A DNA stretch of 64,000 nucleotides from JBAWAP01 sp049589355 (lineage in GTDB: Bacteria > Chloroflexota > Anaerolineae > VGOG01), in contig JBAWAP010000384.1 of NCBI GenBank assembly GCA_049589355.1, forward strand, positions 1-64,000. The letters run 5' to 3'. Under the pieces are notes generated by a model. That model made no database searches. It saw only the letters and a list, made by a program, of their open reading frames with translations, and was not told the origin of the DNA. Below, piece by piece: positions 1 through 7,726 of the stretch; position 1 is the first letter of the stretch; the number at the start of each line of letters is the position of its first letter. The translations under genes and the position numbers were made by a program.

Positions 1-16
1 CATCCGTAGGGGGCAG

Positions 17-175
17 AAACTTGGGCGAGGTTCGTAGTAACAGCTTTAGCTGTCGTTTGGCAGCAAAGGCGACTAAAGTCGCCACTACGAACCAAGTTTC
101 TGAGTAGCGAAGCGAAGCAATCCCCAAGCCGCAAGGAGGAGATTGCTTCGTCGCAAAAAACGCTCCTCGCAAGGA
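17..175. repeat. Two adjacent palindromic intergenic repeats
   Basis: The first element (17-100) is an inverted repeat whose arms read AAACTTGG..GGTTCGTAGT and ACTACGAACCAAGTTT, with smaller palindromes inside. The second (about 105-175) has arms AGCGAAGCAATC and GATTGCTTCGTCGC. A second copy of this second element lies at 39910-39982, so it is a dispersed family. No gene is seen in 1-224. Confidence 0.75.
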
Positions 176-224
176 CACGGGCTGAGCAGTTACCTTTGTG
201 GTTAGATTCTTGCCATTTGTGCAA

Positions 225-1070
225 TCAACTGATAATGTTGAGGGCGGCCAGCCAGAAGAGGAGCTGGACAGCGATGGCGCCCCCCAAAAGCAGGTAGGCG
301 CCCACCCTCTGCCGGCTGTGGATGATAATACCCAAGCTGGAATTGGCTATCTGGGCTATCAGGCCGATGGCTGGCAACTTGAATACCTCGGTCCGGGAAG
401 AGTAGCGCCAACAGAGATAGGCGAAGAGGACGAGGTTAGCCCCTATGCCAAGCGCGAGGAGCAGATGGGCCAGCCGATCCCTCCAGATAGGCCAACTCAG
501 GAAGCCAGACTGACGGTGCTCGTGGGGCAAAAGCCGGATGGGGCCCATGTGCTGCCGGATCTCAAAGGCGTCTAGGAACCCATCAGGGTCGGCTGGCGAG
601 ATGCCGTAGGCCAGGGTGGGAGTGACCACCAGGAGCTGCCTGGCAAGGGGCTCGGTGGCGTAGAAAAGGGTGGGCCCAATTCCCTCGATCTGGCCACGCC
701 CCACTAAGTAGCCCGGCCAACTCACCCCTCTCACCTTTATTTCTTCTCCCCAATCCTCGTCCCGCACCACTTCCCGGATGCTGCCCATGGGGATGATCTG
801 CTGCGTCGCCCCCCAGACGATGGTCAAGGCATCGCGATGCAACTGATAGCGCAGATTGAACAAGCCGTACACCAAATAGCCTAAAAGGGCCAGCAAGGGA
901 AGGCTGAGGACAACTAATAGGGCGCAGATAAAGAAAATAGAGCTGATCTGGCTCCGCCTGAGGTAAGAAAGCAGCAGCCCATCGAGAGCCAATAAAGATA
1001 AGGTAATAGCGACGCCCACCAGGACGCCGATAGACCGTCGAGGTTTGAATATCATAGAATCTCTGCCCAC
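225..1070 (-). CDS. Membrane protein with PH-like domain
   Basis: This 281-residue protein has two N-terminal membrane segments (about residues 13-35 and 44-67), a soluble middle part (about 70-185) resembling bacterial PH-like domains, and two C-terminal membrane segments (about 195-218 and 255-279). The middle part carries the pattern of an integral-membrane bPH domain: a strand-rich stretch ending in a region where the family evaluates local membrane or partner geometry. No catalytic motif is visible and the function is unknown. The start follows a MGRDSM sequence; the second Met six codons in is an alternative. A separate, much shorter PH-like membrane protein occurs in the integron at 58509-58979, but the two do not look closely related. 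Confidence 0.6.
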   Translation of the reverse strand: MGRDSMIFKPRRSIGVLVGVAITLSLLALDGLLLSYLRRSQISSIFFICALLVVLSLPLLALLGYLVYGLFNLRYQLHRDALTIVWGATQQIIPMGSIREVVRDEDWGEEIKVRGVSWPGYLVGRGQIEGIGPTLFYATEPLARQLLVVTPTLAYGISPADPDGFLDAFEIRQHMGPIRLLPHEHRQSGFLSWPIWRDRLAHLLLALGIGANLVLFAYLCWRYSSRTEVFKLPAIGLIAQIANSSLGIIIHSRQRVGAYLLLGGAIAVQLLFWLAALNIIS

Positions 1071-1079
1071 TGCTTACGT

Positions 1080-1219
1080 GAAGCATCCTGAGCCTGTCGA
1101 AGGATAGGGATCCTGCAAAGTCGCACCCTTCGACCAACTCAGGATGCTCTGGTGGTCCCACTTATCAGTGACCAGTGACCAATGACCACTGTTTACTGAT
1201 TACTGGATACTGATCACTG
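1080..1219. repeat. Two dispersed repeat types downstream of ilvE
   Basis: Positions 1080-1146 form an inverted repeat (GCATCCTGAGCCTGTCGAAGG against CCTTCGACCAACTCAGGATGC). Positions 1164-1219 are a degenerate series of CAGTGACCAGTGA-type units with inverted partners. The second element reaches into the end of ilvE and supplies its last codon and TGA stop. Confidence 0.65.
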
Positions 1220-2137
1220 GTTTGAGTACACGGGGGTGCACCAGTGCCGGTACTCTTCGACTTTACCCTTCACAATGTCGAAGTAGAGGTCGCGAATACT
1301 CTTGACGATGGGGCCTAGCTTGCCTGTGCCTACGGGGCGGTGATCTATGGTGGCGATGGCTACCACCTGCACACCGGTGCCGCAGAAGAAGGCCTCGTCG
1401 GCCACGTAAAGCTCGGTGCGGTCTATCTTACGCTCCACTGTCTCCAGGCCCAATTTCTCGCAGGCGATTTGCATGATGGTAGCCCGGGTAATCCCCACTA
1501 AGATGTCCTCTGTCACAGGCGAGGTAATCAAGACGCCGTCCCTCACGATGAACAGGTTCTCGGCGCTACCCTCTGAGACGTGGTCATCGCTGGTGAGAAC
1601 AATGGCCTCGTCAAAACCATTGAGAATGGCCTCGGTCTTGGAGAAGGCGGAGTTGATGTAAGAACCGGTGATCTTAGCCCGCGCTGGCACAGCGTTGTCG
1701 CTGATCCTACGCCAGGAGGAGACGCAGACTTTGGCCCCTTCCTCCTTCTCTATGTACTTCCCAAAGGGCACGGTGAAGAGGGCAAATGCATCCTCCAGGT
1801 CGTGCAATCGCACACCGATGCCCTCCGTAGCTTTGTAAGCCAGAGGGCGGATGTAGGTGCCTGTGCGTGCATCCTCCTTACGCAGAATCTCTACCGTGAT
1901 CTCTCCCAATTGCTCCACACTGTAGGGCAATTCGATGAGAAGGATGCGACAGGAACGGTGGAGGCGCTCGTAGTGCTCTCTCATCTTGAAGACGAAAAGC
2001 TGCTCCTCTTCCTCGTTCCAGTAGGCGCGGATGCCCTCGAAGCAACCGGTGCCGTAGTTGAAGGCGTGGGTCATGATGCTGACCTTGGCCTGCTCAATGG
2101 GCACGAACTCGCCTCCGAAAAACGCATACTTAGTCAC
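1214..2137 (-). CDS. ilvE: Branched-chain amino acid aminotransferase
   Basis: The protein (307 residues) is a fold-type IV PLP enzyme that transfers the amino group between glutamate and the keto acids of leucine, isoleucine and valine. The family pattern is clear: an N-terminal FNYGTGCFEGIRAY motif (about 26-39), the expected PLP lysine K155 in PARAKITGSY, the EGSAEN motif and the C-terminal FFCGTG motif. The start is a GTG with an AAGGAGG ribosome site seven bases upstream. A consensus promoter lies about 120 bases upstream (2256-2284). The final residues and stop codon come from a palindromic repeat, so the natural C-terminus may have been altered by that insertion. Assignment is firm. 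Confidence 0.93.
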   Translation of the reverse strand: MTKYAFFGGEFVPIEQAKVSIMTHAFNYGTGCFEGIRAYWNEEEEQLFVFKMREHYERLHRSCRILLIELPYSVEQLGEITVEILRKEDARTGTYIRPLAYKATEGIGVRLHDLEDAFALFTVPFGKYIEKEEGAKVCVSSWRRISDNAVPARAKITGSYINSAFSKTEAILNGFDEAIVLTSDDHVSEGSAENLFIVRDGVLITSPVTEDILVGITRATIMQIACEKLGLETVERKIDRTELYVADEAFFCGTGVQVVAIATIDHRPVGTGKLGPIVKSIRDLYFDIVKGKVEEYRHWCTPVYSNQ

Positions 2138-2255
2138 TTCATTACCTCCTTCGGTATTTTAACGCCGCGACTTCCTCGGCGCTGGCGTTCGACTGAGCCT
2201 TCAGCCCGAGCGTTCGACCGAGCTCATGCCGAGGGTTCACACCGGAATCGTTTGA

Positions 2256-2284
2256 ATTATACCCAGGCTCCCCCTTCCTGTCAA
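2256..2284 (-). promoter_or_regulatory. Consensus sigma-70 promoter for ilvE
   Basis: On the minus strand TTGACA (2284-2279) and TATAAT (2261-2256) are separated by exactly 17 bases. It faces ilvE. The roughly 110-base leader contains a direct repeat of GCGTTCGAC(T/C)GAGC-type units (about 2178-2222). Confidence 0.8.
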
Positions 2285-2300
2285 GGAACAGTTGTAGTGG

Positions 2301-2356
2301 AAATGAGTAACGAGGCAACGAGTAACGCGTTAACGAGTCACCCGTTACCTCATTCA
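2301..2356. repeat. TAACGAG-type palindromic repeat, copy 1
   Basis: This is a degenerate series of ATGAGTAACGAG units followed by reverse-complement units (CCCGTTACCTCATTC). It abuts the nitroreductase gene and supplies its TGA stop. Other copies are at 32228-32334, 42840-42933 and 50930-50998. Confidence 0.7.
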
Positions 2357-2871
2357 CCGAAGGTGACGACATCTTCCAGACTTCGGCGTGAAGTTCGGTG
2401 AGGGTGAGCGGTGGGATAGCCAATAGGGACAATAGCCACAGGACGCAGGCTAGCTGGCAGGCCGAGGGCTTTGGAGGCTGCCCTTTCGTCGAATGCACCT
2501 ACCCAACAAGCGCCCAAACCCAGGGCTGTGGCAGCCAGCAGGATGTGCTCGGTAGCAGCAGCAGTGTCTTGCAGACAATACAACTGCACCCCTCGGCTTC
2601 CGTAGCGCGAGGCTGAACGAACGGGGTCAGCGCAAACGACGATGACTACGGGCGCATCGGCGATAAACCATTGGCCGTAAGCGGCCTCGGCGAGCAGGCC
2701 CTTGGTCTGTTCGCTGCGGACGACCACGAAGTGCCAGGGCTGGCAGTTGCCGGCTGAGGGAGCTCGAATAGCTGCCTCCAGGATTCTCCGCACCATTTCG
2801 GGCGGGACCTCGCGCCCGGCATCGAAATCCCGCACGCTATGCCTTTCCTCGATCACTTGCCAAAAATCCAT
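2350..2871 (-). CDS. Nitroreductase family protein
   Basis: The protein (173 residues) is an FMN-dependent NAD(P)H oxidoreductase of the nitroreductase superfamily. The N-terminal FMN-binding motif ERHSVRDFD (about 8-16) and the central APSAGNCQPWHFVVV segment are typical, and a GLGACWVGAF motif near residue 120 matches the second FMN-contact region. The natural substrate cannot be told from the sequence. An in-frame TTG lies three codons further upstream, but the AAGGAG site is correctly spaced for the ATG at 2871, so that start is preferred. The stop lies at the edge of a dispersed repeat. The gene is downstream of surE in the same direction with a 28-base gap. Confidence 0.85.
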   Translation of the reverse strand: MDFWQVIEERHSVRDFDAGREVPPEMVRRILEAAIRAPSAGNCQPWHFVVVRSEQTKGLLAEAAYGQWFIADAPVVIVVCADPVRSASRYGSRGVQLYCLQDTAAATEHILLAATALGLGACWVGAFDERAASKALGLPASLRPVAIVPIGYPTAHPHRTSRRSLEDVVTFGE

Positions 2872-2899
2872 AGGGCTCAAACTCCTTGATCCAGGTATA

Positions 2900-3658
2900 T
2901 CACGCTTCCAATCCCCATTGCCTCAGTTCCTCCATCATCTGGTATTGAGTCATATCGAGATGGAGGGGAGTAATGGAGACATAGTTGTTAGCCAGAGCCC
3001 AGATGTCCGTGCCCTCCTCATCCACGCCGCGCGGCGGTTGGCCCCCGATCCAATAGTAGCTGCGGCCCCTGGGGTCCCGGCGCTCCACCAGGGCATCTCT
3101 GTAAACGCGCCTGCCCAAACAGGTAATTCTGATGCCTGCTATCTCATCTTGAGGCACAGCAGGCACGTTGACATTGAGGAAGGCAGTAGGGGGTAAGCCG
3201 CGCTCCAGGACGAGTGTAACCAGCCGGGCGGCAAATCGGGCAGCGTAGGCGAAATCCTCACTCTCGTACGAATCCAAGGAGACGGCGATGGCAGGCATGC
3301 CAAAGATGACTGCCTCCATGGCTGCGGCTACAGTACCCGAGTAGGTAATGTCCTGGCCCAGGTTGGCCCCCTGGTTGATCCCGGAGACCACCAGGTCCGG
3401 CTTTCGGGGTAGGATGCCGAGCACGGCCAGGGCCACGCAATCTGACGGAGCCCCGTTGGAGGTATAGGCCATCGTCCCATCGGGCAGGGTCGTTTGGTTC
3501 ACCCGTAGAGGCTTGTGCATGGTTTTTGTGTGGCCAGCAGCCGACCAATTGTGATCGGGGGTGAAAACCGTGACCTCGCCGACCTCTTGGAGGGCCTTCT
3601 GAAGGATAAACAGCCCCGACGCATCAACGCCATCGTCGTTGGTGATTAAGATGTGCAA
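2900..3658 (-). CDS. surE: 5'/3'-nucleotidase SurE
   Basis: SurE is a metal-dependent phosphatase that dephosphorylates nucleoside monophosphates and helps survival in stationary phase. The metal ligands of the family are all present in the 252 residues: D8 and D9 in TNDDGVDA, S39 in NWSAAGHT, and N95 in VSGINQGANLG. The start is a TTG (codons TTG CAC ATC) with a GTGAGG site upstream. A promoter with TTGCCT and TATAAT spaced by 17 bases precedes it. Length and motif order match the family, so the call is firm. Confidence 0.95.
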   Translation of the reverse strand: MHILITNDDGVDASGLFILQKALQEVGEVTVFTPDHNWSAAGHTKTMHKPLRVNQTTLPDGTMAYTSNGAPSDCVALAVLGILPRKPDLVVSGINQGANLGQDITYSGTVAAAMEAVIFGMPAIAVSLDSYESEDFAYAARFAARLVTLVLERGLPPTAFLNVNVPAVPQDEIAGIRITCLGRRVYRDALVERRDPRGRSYYWIGGQPPRGVDEEGTDIWALANNYVSITPLHLDMTQYQMMEELRQWGLEA

Positions 3659-3708
3659 ACTGCAATTACCTCACTTTTGTAGGGATGCCCCAAAAGATCC
3701 ATTAAGCG

Positions 3709-3737
3709 ATTATACCCCACTAGCTTGTAAAAGGCAA
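3709..3737 (-). promoter_or_regulatory. Promoter of surE
   Basis: On the minus strand TTGCCT (3737-3732) and TATAAT (3714-3709) are 17 bases apart, with the surE start about 50 bases downstream. The remaining 240 bases up to the response regulator hold a GTTCGC/GCGAAC hairpin at about 3788-3812 and no gene. Confidence 0.7.
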
Positions 3738-4013
3738 AAACCTATAGCTTGTGCGGCGATTCGACCTTGGTGGAGGTCCTACCTTTTTTCTGTTCGCGAA
3801 GGCGTCACTAGCGAACCCTTGAGGGACCAAACTTAGATCGGCACTTCACGGAGAATTCACGGAAGTTTCACGCCGTTTTCACCCACTGTTGGGTTTAGAG
3901 GTGTTATACTATTGGTGGTAGTGATTCTCTATTATCCCTGTAAATAGGGGACCGGTCTAGGGCTAGCAGTAAGTGAAATGCTCATCGAGGAACAAGAGGA
4001 GGAGATGAGAAAC

Positions 4014-4766
4014 ATGAGTGGCAAAGCTAGCATATTGATCGTGGACGACGACAAAGGCATGGGCGAGACCTTGCTTGATATCATGGAGGAGATAGGGTAC
4101 GATGCCGATGTCGCCAGGGATGGATTCGAAGCTATTGAGAAAGCCAAGAATGGCACCTTCGATGTAGTCCTTATGGACATCAAGATGCCGGGGATGAACG
4201 GGGTGCAGACGTTCAAGGAGATAAGGAAGATCCTGCCAGAGGTAAACGTCGTCATGATGACAGCCTATGCTATGGAAGACTTGATCACCGAGGCCCTGCA
4301 AGAGGGAGCCTATGGTGTGCTCTACAAGCCGCTGGAAGTCGAGAAGGTACTGAACCTCGTTGAAAGTTTAAGCAGTCTAGGTCCTATCTTGGTGATAGAT
4401 GACGACCCTGGTGTCTGTGAACAACTTAGGGACGTGTTGCAGCGCAAAGGTTATAATGTGCGCCTAGCCAGGAGCGGTGCCGAGGCCATAGATATTGTAA
4501 GGCAAATAGACACACAGATCGTATTTGTGGATGTCAAATTGCCGACTGCTACTGGTTTTGAGGTCTACAAAGCCATTAAAGAGATTAATCCCCAAGCGAT
4601 GGCCATCATGATGACCGGCTATCATTACGAAGTTGTAGAGATGGCTGACGAAGCCCCAAGGGGTGGTGCCATTGCTTGTTTATACAAACCCTTTGATGTC
4701 ACCGAGATAGTGAGACTCGTCGAGGGAATTTCCCAGGAAAAGCGTCAGGTAGTGCCAAATACCTGA
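4014..4766 (+). CDS. Response regulator with two receiver domains
   Basis: The 250-residue protein consists of two CheY-like receiver domains and nothing else. Domain 1 (about 5-120) has the acidic cluster D11-D13, phospho-acceptor D55, T83 and K105. Domain 2 (about 123-245) has D129-D131, D173, T201 and K225. All key residues are intact, so both should accept phosphate. With no output domain, it probably works through protein contacts or as a phosphorelay element. No histidine kinase is nearby. The ATG at 4014 has a strong GAGGAGG site eight to ten bases upstream; two earlier in-frame ATG codons (3978 and 4005) lack one. Confidence 0.88.
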   Translation: MSGKASILIVDDDKGMGETLLDIMEEIGYDADVARDGFEAIEKAKNGTFDVVLMDIKMPGMNGVQTFKEIRKILPEVNVVMMTAYAMEDLITEALQEGAYGVLYKPLEVEKVLNLVESLSSLGPILVIDDDPGVCEQLRDVLQRKGYNVRLARSGAEAIDIVRQIDTQIVFVDVKLPTATGFEVYKAIKEINPQAMAIMMTGYHYEVVEMADEAPRGGAIACLYKPFDVTEIVRLVEGISQEKRQVVPNT

Positions 4767-4870
4767 CAACTGAATTGCTTAGCGGTTCCGAACTAGCGTG
4801 GGCAAGAAATATGCAGGACAATCAGGCGCGCTTTTGGGGATATCACTACAAATGCCCGTCAAGGTCCAAC

Positions 4871-4899
4871 TTGACAACATGGGCATCCTAACCTATAAT
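4871..4899 (+). promoter_or_regulatory. Perfect-consensus promoter of a small RNA
   Basis: TTGACA (4871-4876), a 17-base spacer and TATAAT (4894-4899) form an exact consensus promoter. No protein gene with a ribosome site begins just downstream, but an intrinsic terminator occurs about 150 bases later. Confidence 0.85.
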
Positions 4900-4905
4900 T
4901 CCCCT

Positions 4906-5054
4906 TGGGAAACAAGCAATGTACCTGATGGGGAAGAGGTTAGCTGCTAAACACGATTCGTGGGCTTTGGACCCGTCGCTTTCGGTGGACCGGGTAAGTG
5001 TGCGGGCGTTGATTACGCTTAGAGCCTAATGCCTTCGGGCATTGGGCTCTTTTT
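4906..5054 (+). ncRNA. Unidentified small RNA gene, about 150 nt
   Basis: The interval is bounded by an exact consensus promoter and a strong intrinsic terminator. It contains local hairpins, for example GTTAGC/GCTAAC near 4949 and ACCCG/CGGGT near 4970-4995. A 36-codon reading frame (4919-5029) exists inside but has no ribosome site and ends within the terminator stem, so a non-coding product is more likely. Size would suit 6S RNA, but I could not match its paired ends or open central bulge, so no family name is given. Confidence 0.6.
5021..5054 (+). terminator. Intrinsic terminator of the small RNA
   Basis: AGAGCCTAATGCC pairs with GGCATTGGGCTCT around a TTCG loop (13 pairs, one G-U), followed by five T residues. 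Confidence 0.92.
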
Positions 5055-5106
5055 GTTCTAGCTTGTGGCAAATGGCTGACGCTACACTTCTATGGAGGTT
5101 GCTATC

Positions 5107-5811
5107 ATGAGTAAGGCTGAGAGACTTTATCGCTTGCAGACCATTGACCTGGAGGTCGAGGCGAGGAACTGCCGCCTGAGAGAAGTGAAAGCCACTTTGG
5201 AAGGAAATGAGGAATTGCAACGAGTGCGGCAGGCCCTGCAAGACGGAGAGAAGAAACTGAGCCGGCAGCGAACGAAGCTGCGCGACAGGGAACTGGAGAT
5301 GCAAAGCCTGACCAACAAGATTGTTTCGGTGGAGGATATTCTCTACGGCGGCCGTATCAAAACCCCCAAGGAGCTAGCCAATCTTCAGGAAGAGGTTCAG
5401 TACCTGAAGCGCAGGAAGGGCGAACTCGAAGATCAGGTGTTGGAATCCATGATCGAGGTTGAGGAGAGCGAAGCCAGCGTGACGGAGCAGCGGGAGAGGC
5501 TGGCCCGCCTGGATGAGGAGTGGCAAGAGACCCAAGCCCGGCTCTCCGCCGAACAAAATGAGCTAATAAGCCGACTGAGCCAACTAAAGGCGGAACGGGC
5601 TGGACTACAGAGGGCAATTGAGGCAGGCGACCTGGCCTTATACGAGGATTTGCGACGCCGCAGGGGTGGGCGAGCGGTGGCTCTCCTGGAAGGCGAACTC
5701 TGTCAGGCCTGCAGGGTGACCCTGCCCACCAGCAAGGCGCAACAGGCCCGTCAAGGAGAGGCATTGACCCTCTGCAGTAGCTGCGAGCGCATCCTCTATG
5801 TGGAGCGATAG
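5107..5811 (+). CDS. Coiled-coil protein with C4 zinc ribbon
   Basis: The protein (234 residues) has a long charged coiled coil (about 1-180) followed by a four-cysteine zinc ribbon with C199, C202, C223 and C226 (CQAC and CSSC). This architecture matches the zf-RING_7 / HP0958-like family, whose members are thought to bind nucleic acid or assist assembly processes; the role here is unknown. The ATG at 5107 is chosen because GGAGG lies nine bases upstream, while the earlier ATG at 5092 overlaps that site. The gene stands alone downstream of the small RNA. Confidence 0.82.
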   Translation: MSKAERLYRLQTIDLEVEARNCRLREVKATLEGNEELQRVRQALQDGEKKLSRQRTKLRDRELEMQSLTNKIVSVEDILYGGRIKTPKELANLQEEVQYLKRRKGELEDQVLESMIEVEESEASVTEQRERLARLDEEWQETQARLSAEQNELISRLSQLKAERAGLQRAIEAGDLALYEDLRRRRGGRAVALLEGELCQACRVTLPTSKAQQARQGEALTLCSSCERILYVER

Positions 5812-6044
5812 AGGCTTAACTATTCTAACAATCTTTCCTCCACTCTCTGAGCTGACAAACCAGATCAGAATCAGAAGCCCGGCTCTGTCGAAGCCTGGCT
5901 TTAACTGTCTTGCGTCTAGGACAGCTCGGTGTCAAGAATGCCTTGCTGCAGAGCTAGAGCTACCGCTTAGGTGCGGGCAGGCGCGTCAAGTCTCCACCTT
6001 GTCTACGAATGACTTTTCGATTACAATATGGGTGATCAAAGTGA

Positions 6045-6188
6045 GAAAATTTCATCTTGGACAAGGACAGGCTGGCGCGCTACGGGGAGAAGTGCTTCGA
6101 GATCACCTTGCGGGGCATCGCGCTGGAGACCGTCAGCGAGAAGAGGCTGTTCACCGCGCTGCGCCTGGCCCGCAAGCGGCGTCGGTAA
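6045..6188 (+). pseudogene. C-terminal fragment of an unidentified gene
   Basis: A 47-codon open stretch without a start codon ends at TAA 6186-6188. It encodes an arginine/lysine-rich, helical-looking tail (RLARYGEKCFEITLRG, then LFTALRLARKRRR). The composition is that of a real protein C-terminus, not random sequence, but I do not recognise the family. It may be a relic left by a deletion. No other gene is seen in 5812-6228. Confidence 0.35.
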
Positions 6189-6228
6189 AAGGATAGACAT
6201 CACGGAACAGAGGGAAACTATTGAAGGA

Positions 6229-6858
6229 ATGACGAACACGACTCCCACCATCGAGCATGTGCGCGCCACGATGCATGGTCCGCTGCCCGGCCTTGAGGCG
6301 CAGATCACCATGGCTCCGTGCCCACGCCCGTTCAGTCCACCTCCCGGCGTCGAGCCCCGCCAGGCCGGGGTCCTGCTGGTCCTGTACCCCATCCACGGCG
6401 TGCTCCACCTGATGTTGACTGTGCGCACGCCAGACCTAAATCACCACAGCGGTCAGGTCTCGCTGCCCGGAGGCGGGTGGGAGGAAGGGGATGCTTCGCT
6501 CCAGGAGACCGCGCTGCGTGAGGCTCAGGAGGAAATCGGGATCGTCAGTGACGAGTTGGAACTTCTTGGTTCCCTCACGCCGATCTATGTCCCGCCCAGC
6601 AACAACATCGTTCATCCTTTCGTCGCTTACGTACCCCAACGCCCCTCCTTTCACCCCGATCCCAAAGAAGTGGCCGAGTTGCTGGATGTCCCCCTGTATC
6701 TGCTTCTGGACCCGGCGACGCGGCGCGAGGAGGACTGGACTTGGCGTGGAGCACCCTTGCACGTTCCCTTCTACGCTGCGGGCGAGCATAAGGTCTGGGG
6801 CGCTACCGCTATCATACTGGCTGAGTTCATCGCGCTGCTCACCCAATTGCCAACCTGA
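6229..6858 (+). CDS. Nudix hydrolase, CoA pyrophosphatase type
   Basis: The protein (209 residues) is a Nudix hydrolase. The Nudix box lies at about 81-104, with the metal-binding REAQEE helix at 97-102. Immediately before it is HHSGQVSLPGG, the variant of the UPF0035 motif (HAGQvaFPGG) that marks enzymes splitting coenzyme A and related nucleoside diphosphates into 4'-phosphopantetheine and 3',5'-ADP. The start is uncertain: the ATG at 6229 fits the family length, but its GAAGGA site is almost adjacent. Upstream sequence in the same frame looks non-coding. Confidence 0.85.
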   Translation: MTNTTPTIEHVRATMHGPLPGLEAQITMAPCPRPFSPPPGVEPRQAGVLLVLYPIHGVLHLMLTVRTPDLNHHSGQVSLPGGGWEEGDASLQETALREAQEEIGIVSDELELLGSLTPIYVPPSNNIVHPFVAYVPQRPSFHPDPKEVAELLDVPLYLLLDPATRREEDWTWRGAPLHVPFYAAGEHKVWGATAIILAEFIALLTQLPT

Positions 6859-6939
6859 CTTGTCCCACTTGACCGAGCGACGAGCTCGATATGAGCAGGA
6901 ACGCGTGGAGGAGCGATGACCAGTGGGCGCTAGGGAGAT

Positions 6940-7030
6940 AAAAAAGCAGAGCCGGGGCCTGCTGCGCAGTAACGTGTAGCTCCAGCCACGGAGTGGATAC
7001 CGTGAGGGCACTACACCACCCGGCTTCTGC
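6940..7030 (-). ncRNA. Unidentified structured small RNA, about 90 nt
   Basis: The minus strand carries a nested, highly paired sequence. The outer stem joins AGCAGAAGCCGGG (7031-7019) to CCCCGGCTCTGCT (6957-6945), a middle stem joins GTGTAG to CTACAC, and an inner stem joins CACGG to CCGTG. The outer 3' arm runs straight into six T residues (6945-6940), so the closing stem also acts as a terminator. A near-perfect promoter sits just upstream. The SRP RNA signature (GGAAGG apical loop) is absent, and it is too short for 6S or tmRNA. No protein gene fits here. Confidence 0.72.
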
Positions 7031-7034
7031 TAAT

Positions 7035-7063
7035 AGTATACCAGACTCTTGCCGGATTGTCAA
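7035..7063 (-). promoter_or_regulatory. Promoter of the 90-nt small RNA
   Basis: On the minus strand TTGACA (7063-7058) and TATACT (7040-7035) are spaced by 17 bases, placing the transcription start at about 7029, the base of the closing stem. Confidence 0.82.
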
Positions 7064-7177
7064 GCTGAAGTTATAGGCGAAGTGCGCGGTACGAAGGAGA
7101 ACGGGCGAAGGAGCGATGAAACATGAAGCGTAGAAAGTCAAACGTCAAACGAGAAACGTTAAATGGGAGAGGGAGCG

Positions 7178-7714
7178 ATGCTATTACTGGAGGAAATCGC
7201 CCATCGGTTTGATGGGGCTGGCATTACCTGGGCGGTGTTTGCTGGAGCGGCTGCGGCCGTCTACGGTGCGACCTGCCCGGTGACCGACGTGGATATTCTG
7301 ATTCCAGCCTCGGAGGGAGAGGGAGTGGCCGCCCTTTTCCCTGAGGCACACGTGACACGGCAGGAGGATGGCTCGGTTCGTGGAATCAAACTACCCGGCT
7401 TTGATATCCTGGCGGGGTTAACCAGCATGGATCTGGACGTCCAGATGGCAGCGCGGCTGACGCATCACGAGATTGCTGGCGTCACCGTGCCTGTGATCCC
7501 GCCCGAGGATAACATCCTTCTGAAGGCTATTTGGAGGCGTGGCCCAGAGGAGGGCAAGCACGATTGGGAGGACGTGCAGGCAATGATGGCCCACCTCCCA
7601 GCCCTCGACTGGGACTATCTGCACTGGCGGGCCAATGCATGTGGTCCCCAGCAACGTGTGCAACAGGCTCTAAACTGCCTGGAGGAGTTGTGGCGACGGC
7701 TAAACAAATCATGA
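7178..7714 (+). CDS. Nucleotidyltransferase-like protein (MNT/DUF6036 type)
   Basis: The 178-residue protein begins with a helix followed by WAVFAGAAAAVYG and a TDVDILI motif (about residues 28-46), the pattern of the small nucleotidyltransferase fold in which an Asp-x-Asp pair binds metal. Such proteins include MNT antitoxins and stand-alone members of unknown substrate. The C-terminal half is helical and contains a KHDWEDV segment common in this group. The ATG at 7178 has a GGGAGAGGGAG site; an earlier in-frame ATG at 7163 lies before that site. No HEPN partner gene is adjacent, which argues against a classical MNT/HEPN toxin-antitoxin pair. Confidence 0.65.
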   Translation: MLLLEEIAHRFDGAGITWAVFAGAAAAVYGATCPVTDVDILIPASEGEGVAALFPEAHVTRQEDGSVRGIKLPGFDILAGLTSMDLDVQMAARLTHHEIAGVTVPVIPPEDNILLKAIWRRGPEEGKHDWEDVQAMMAHLPALDWDYLHWRANACGPQQRVQQALNCLEELWRRLNKS

Positions 7715-7726
7715 GGAGGTTCGCCT

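Noticed and set aside
4919..5029. 36-codon protein inside small RNA 1
   Set aside because: There is no ribosome site, the stop is in the terminator stem and the product has no recognisable features.
6940..7030. Signal recognition particle RNA
   Set aside because: The GGAAGG loop and surrounding conserved bases are missing, and the apical stem is different.
7178..7714. MNT/HEPN toxin-antitoxin pair
   Set aside because: No HEPN-type gene is adjacent; the next gene is an FAH-family enzyme.
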